Of a DNA stretch of 64,000 nt, positions 62,218 to 64,000 are shown in pieces. The stretch's first letter is position 1, and every line of letters starts with the position of its first letter. Origin of the DNA: Bacilli bacterium (GTDB taxonomy: Bacteria; Bacillota_I; Bacilli_A; RF39; UBA660); contig JAFQQQ010000001.1 of assembly GCA_017410525.1 (NCBI GenBank), forward strand, positions 62,001 to 126,000. The letters are read 5' to 3'. Both the position numbers and the translations under genes were made by a program. Under the pieces are notes generated by a model, which did not search any database, had not been told where the DNA came from, and saw only the letters and a program-made list of their open reading frames with translations.

Positions 62218-62232
62218 AGAAGTGAGGTAATT

Positions 62233-62943
62233 ATGAAAAAGAAATTATTATTAAGTTTATTATGTGGTGGTCTTGTTTTAGGACTTGCTACAGGGTGTGG
62301 AACATCATCTACTGATGATTCAAAAAAATATGATATTAATGTTAATGCATCTGAAAACATTGATGTAAAAACATATGTAGATCACGATAAAGATTATTTA
62401 ATTGTTTATTTAACAAACAATAATGATTATAATATTGGAAGTTTAGATGTTGATGCAAAATTTTATGATGCAAATGGAAATAATTTAGGTGATGATTCAA
62501 ACACATTCCTAGATTTTGTAAGCGGTGGTAATTATGTATATACAGTAGATTTACCACACGATGATGATTATAATAATTATGTGCCTGAAAAGATTGATTT
62601 ATCTATTCAAATAGATCAAGAATATCAAGACTATGTTGATGGTGGTACTTTATATAACGATAAAGTTGTTACTAGTTATACTAAATCAGGTGATGAAATA
62701 AATGTTACTATTAAAAATAATTCGGGTGTAGAATTATACACAGTTGACGTTGCAGTATTATTTATGAAAAATGGTAAACCTATTTATGTAGATGGTATTA
62801 GTTCATATTTAGAAGCAGGTGAATCTGAAACTGAAAGTATTGATATTCCAGAAGATTGGGAAGCATCTGAAAAAGCAGATGAAGATGTTTTAATAGATTT
62901 CGATTCAATTGAATTTGTAGTTAATAGAGCATCAGCAGAATAA
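62233..62943 (+). CDS. Lipoprotein with two repeated beta-sandwich-like domains
   Basis: Lipoprotein signal SLLCGGLVLGLATGC, almost the same as in the gene at 49310. The mature part (about 215 residues) has two halves of similar pattern: NIDVKTYVDHDKDYLIVYLTNNNDYNIGSLDVDAKFYDANG and later INVTIKNNSGVELYTVDVAVLFMKNGKPI. Both show the N-x-(S/G)-x-x-x-L-x-x-x-D-V-x-x-x-F pattern of FxLYD-type domains. The spacing between halves is about 95 residues. GTGAGGTAATT precedes the ATG. Probable surface protein. Confidence 0.78.
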   Translation: MKKKLLLSLLCGGLVLGLATGCGTSSTDDSKKYDINVNASENIDVKTYVDHDKDYLIVYLTNNNDYNIGSLDVDAKFYDANGNNLGDDSNTFLDFVSGGNYVYTVDLPHDDDYNNYVPEKIDLSIQIDQEYQDYVDGGTLYNDKVVTSYTKSGDEINVTIKNNSGVELYTVDVAVLFMKNGKPIYVDGISSYLEAGESETESIDIPEDWEASEKADEDVLIDFDSIEFVVNRASAE

Positions 62944-62959
62944 TTAGGAGTAAATCAAT

Positions 62960-63523
62960 ATGACAGGCGTATATATTTATTTAGGAATTGTTATTTTATT
63001 ATTTATTTTATTTGTTGCTTGGATTTTATATATCTTTATTAAGCCTACAATTAAGTTGCAAAAAGCAAGAAATGGTGGACGTACTAAATTTGAAATAGAT
63101 TTAAAAGATAAAGATTATGAATATTATAAGAAGAAAATTGATAAGTGGCTTGATGATACTGGCTTTAAAAAGTATAATTCAAAAAAATTAGCAAGATATT
63201 ACAAATATCGCAATGAAGGATTAAGATTTACATTTGGATTTAATTATTATAAACAAGATGATAAATTAATAATAGAAACTTGGTTAGTAGTTCTTGGTGC
63301 TGAATCACCAATTTCTTGGGTATCTTATAGTTATGACGAAAATGAAACAAATTTACTTGGTAAAGTAGTAGCACATAATGAAAAAGATAAAGAATTAGAA
63401 AAGATGCCTACAGTATTAGATCAACAAGGTAAAGACATTTATATTGATATGTTAAGGGAATTGTTGGATTTACCCGAATATATTGTAGAAGACTATAATA
63501 AAGTAAATATAAAAAATTTATGA
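62960..63523 (+). CDS. Membrane-anchored protein with the shared three-gene domain
   Basis: 187 residues: one N-terminal membrane segment (about 6-28), then TKFEIDLKDKDYEYYKKKIDKWL, NEGLRFTFGFNYYKQDDKLIIETWLVV and a helical C-terminus. The middle part aligns by eye with the domains at 60137 and 60666. TTAGGAGTAAATCAAT precedes the ATG. It has no N/Q-rich linker. Function unknown. Confidence 0.7.
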   Translation: MTGVYIYLGIVILLFILFVAWILYIFIKPTIKLQKARNGGRTKFEIDLKDKDYEYYKKKIDKWLDDTGFKKYNSKKLARYYKYRNEGLRFTFGFNYYKQDDKLIIETWLVVLGAESPISWVSYSYDENETNLLGKVVAHNEKDKELEKMPTVLDQQGKDIYIDMLRELLDLPEYIVEDYNKVNIKNL

Positions 63524-63536
63524 GGAGGTACTTTAT

Positions 63537-64000
63537 ATGAAAATATTTCTGTATGATGAAAATGAAGCTAAAAAAAATAAATGTGATTATAAATTGCCAC
63601 CAGTTGTATATTTTATGATTTATTTATCAATTCTTATTTTCTTTCTATTTTTTAATATATTTTCTTTCATTTTTATCAATTCGCAAGTATTAGTAATTTT
63701 GCTTTGGATAGTATGGGGAGTATATATGGTTTTAGGAATGATTAAATTTATAAAATCATTAAAAAGAAATTATTGGGGTAAACAAATTGCGTTTATAAAA
63801 GAAGACAACACTTTCTGGGCTGTTAAATTAGTTTATTTAAATGATTCATATTTTACTATCAATTCATCAGATCCAGTTATGACAGGTCTAACATTAGGAT
63901 TATCGGTTAATTCTGCAATTAATGTTCAAAAACAAGAAAAAATTATGAATGAAAAGAAAAAAGAAGCATCAAGTTATGTTAAGGCATTGCAAGAAGTAAA
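63537..64000 (+). CDS. Two-helix membrane protein, 3' end outside window
   Basis: The frame is open from the ATG at 63537 (GAGGAGGTACTTTAT before it) to the last base, about 154 codons. The start MKIFLYDENEAKKNK is followed by two membrane helices (about 24-47 and 51-70) and a cytoplasmic domain with IAFIKEDNTFWAVKLVYLND and a Lys/Glu-rich helical end. The layout recalls small PH-like or DUF-type membrane proteins, but I cannot name it. Part of the second cargo operon. Confidence 0.7.
   Translation, partial: MKIFLYDENEAKKNKCDYKLPPVVYFMIYLSILIFFLFFNIFSFIFINSQVLVILLWIVWGVYMVLGMIKFIKSLKRNYWGKQIAFIKEDNTFWAVKLVYLNDSYFTINSSDPVMTGLTLGLSVNSAINVQKQEKIMNEKKKEASSYVKALQEV

Larger units (their letters stand above)
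44720..64000. mobile_element. Left part of an integrated mobile element (ICE/plasmid/prophage-like)
   Basis: The element begins at the break inside the PBP gene and extends past the right edge. Evidence: abrupt loss of PBP similarity after NSCNP; an ORF without a good start at the edge; a HTH_36 replication-initiator-like gene next; two phage-type double-XRE repressors with divergent promoters; and strongly paralogous cargo of surface proteins that differs from the housekeeping genes to the left. No integrase, relaxase or structural phage gene is visible, so the class is undecided. The right end and its matching site are outside the window. Confidence 0.7.

Noticed and set aside
44720-64000. 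CRISPR array or toxin-antitoxin pair in the element
   Set aside because: The repeats here are coding 5' modules of 150 nt at kilobase spacing, not short repeats with spacers, and no gene pair has a toxin signature; the XRE proteins stand opposite to long operons, not beside a small toxin.

Overview
This window comes from a very AT-rich Gram-positive bacterium. It uses the standard code: genes such as gpsA end in TGA, and TGA is not read as Trp. It retains a cell wall pathway (murF, class A and class B penicillin-binding proteins, three VanY-type carboxypeptidases). It has the Bacillota-specific RNA polymerase delta subunit, an AddAB recombination nuclease and a T-box leader before pheST. My inference is an uncultured, reduced-genome Bacilli lineage of the gut type (RF39/Erysipelotrichia-like). 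No 16S gene is present to confirm this.

Bases 1-43.6 kb are ordinary chromosome, densely packed and mostly on the plus strand: topA (5' end cut by the window), a membrane-anchored low-complexity protein, a PDZ/Lon-type protease, mutS, murF, tgt plus a metallophosphoesterase, three tandem VanY-like genes (minus strand), mtnN, addB-addA, a kinase-like orphan, polA, small membrane proteins, gpsA, an NrtR-like regulator, a class A PBP (minus strand), argS-rpoE, prfA-prmC, rnhB and an MBL hydrolase, GNAT enzymes, T-box-pheST, a second kinase-like orphan and an APH-like gene. Most units are one to three genes closed by a clear stem-loop and T-run. Many genes have a -10 box only 9-19 nt before the start codon and a GGTGAT-type ribosome site, so their leaders are predicted to be extremely short.

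At about 44,720 a class B PBP gene (SpoVD/FtsI-like) loses its homology abruptly, in the middle of its transpeptidase domain. From there to the end of the window (at least 19.3 kb) lies what I interpret as an integrated mobile element. It starts with an ORF that has no convincing start codon, then a HTH_36 replication-initiator-like gene typical of Bacillota integrative elements. Two control modules follow, each with a minus-strand repressor carrying two XRE domains that diverges from a plus-strand operon. The two modules share near-identical promoters and leaders but carry different operator repeats.

The cargo is almost entirely envelope proteins of unknown function, in expanded families. 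There are five N/Q-rich, single-pass membrane proteins that share a nearly identical ~150-nt 5' module but have different ectodomains; five or six DUF3592-like small membrane proteins; five lipoproteins; three proteins sharing an unnamed N-terminal domain; and several small membrane or zinc-ribbon proteins. The pattern of shared and swapped segments suggests gene conversion or module shuffling. No integrase, relaxase, capsid or secretion ATPase is visible, and the other end of the element is outside the window. The function of the cargo (surface exclusion, phage-receptor masking, adhesion or stress sensing) cannot be decided from sequence alone.
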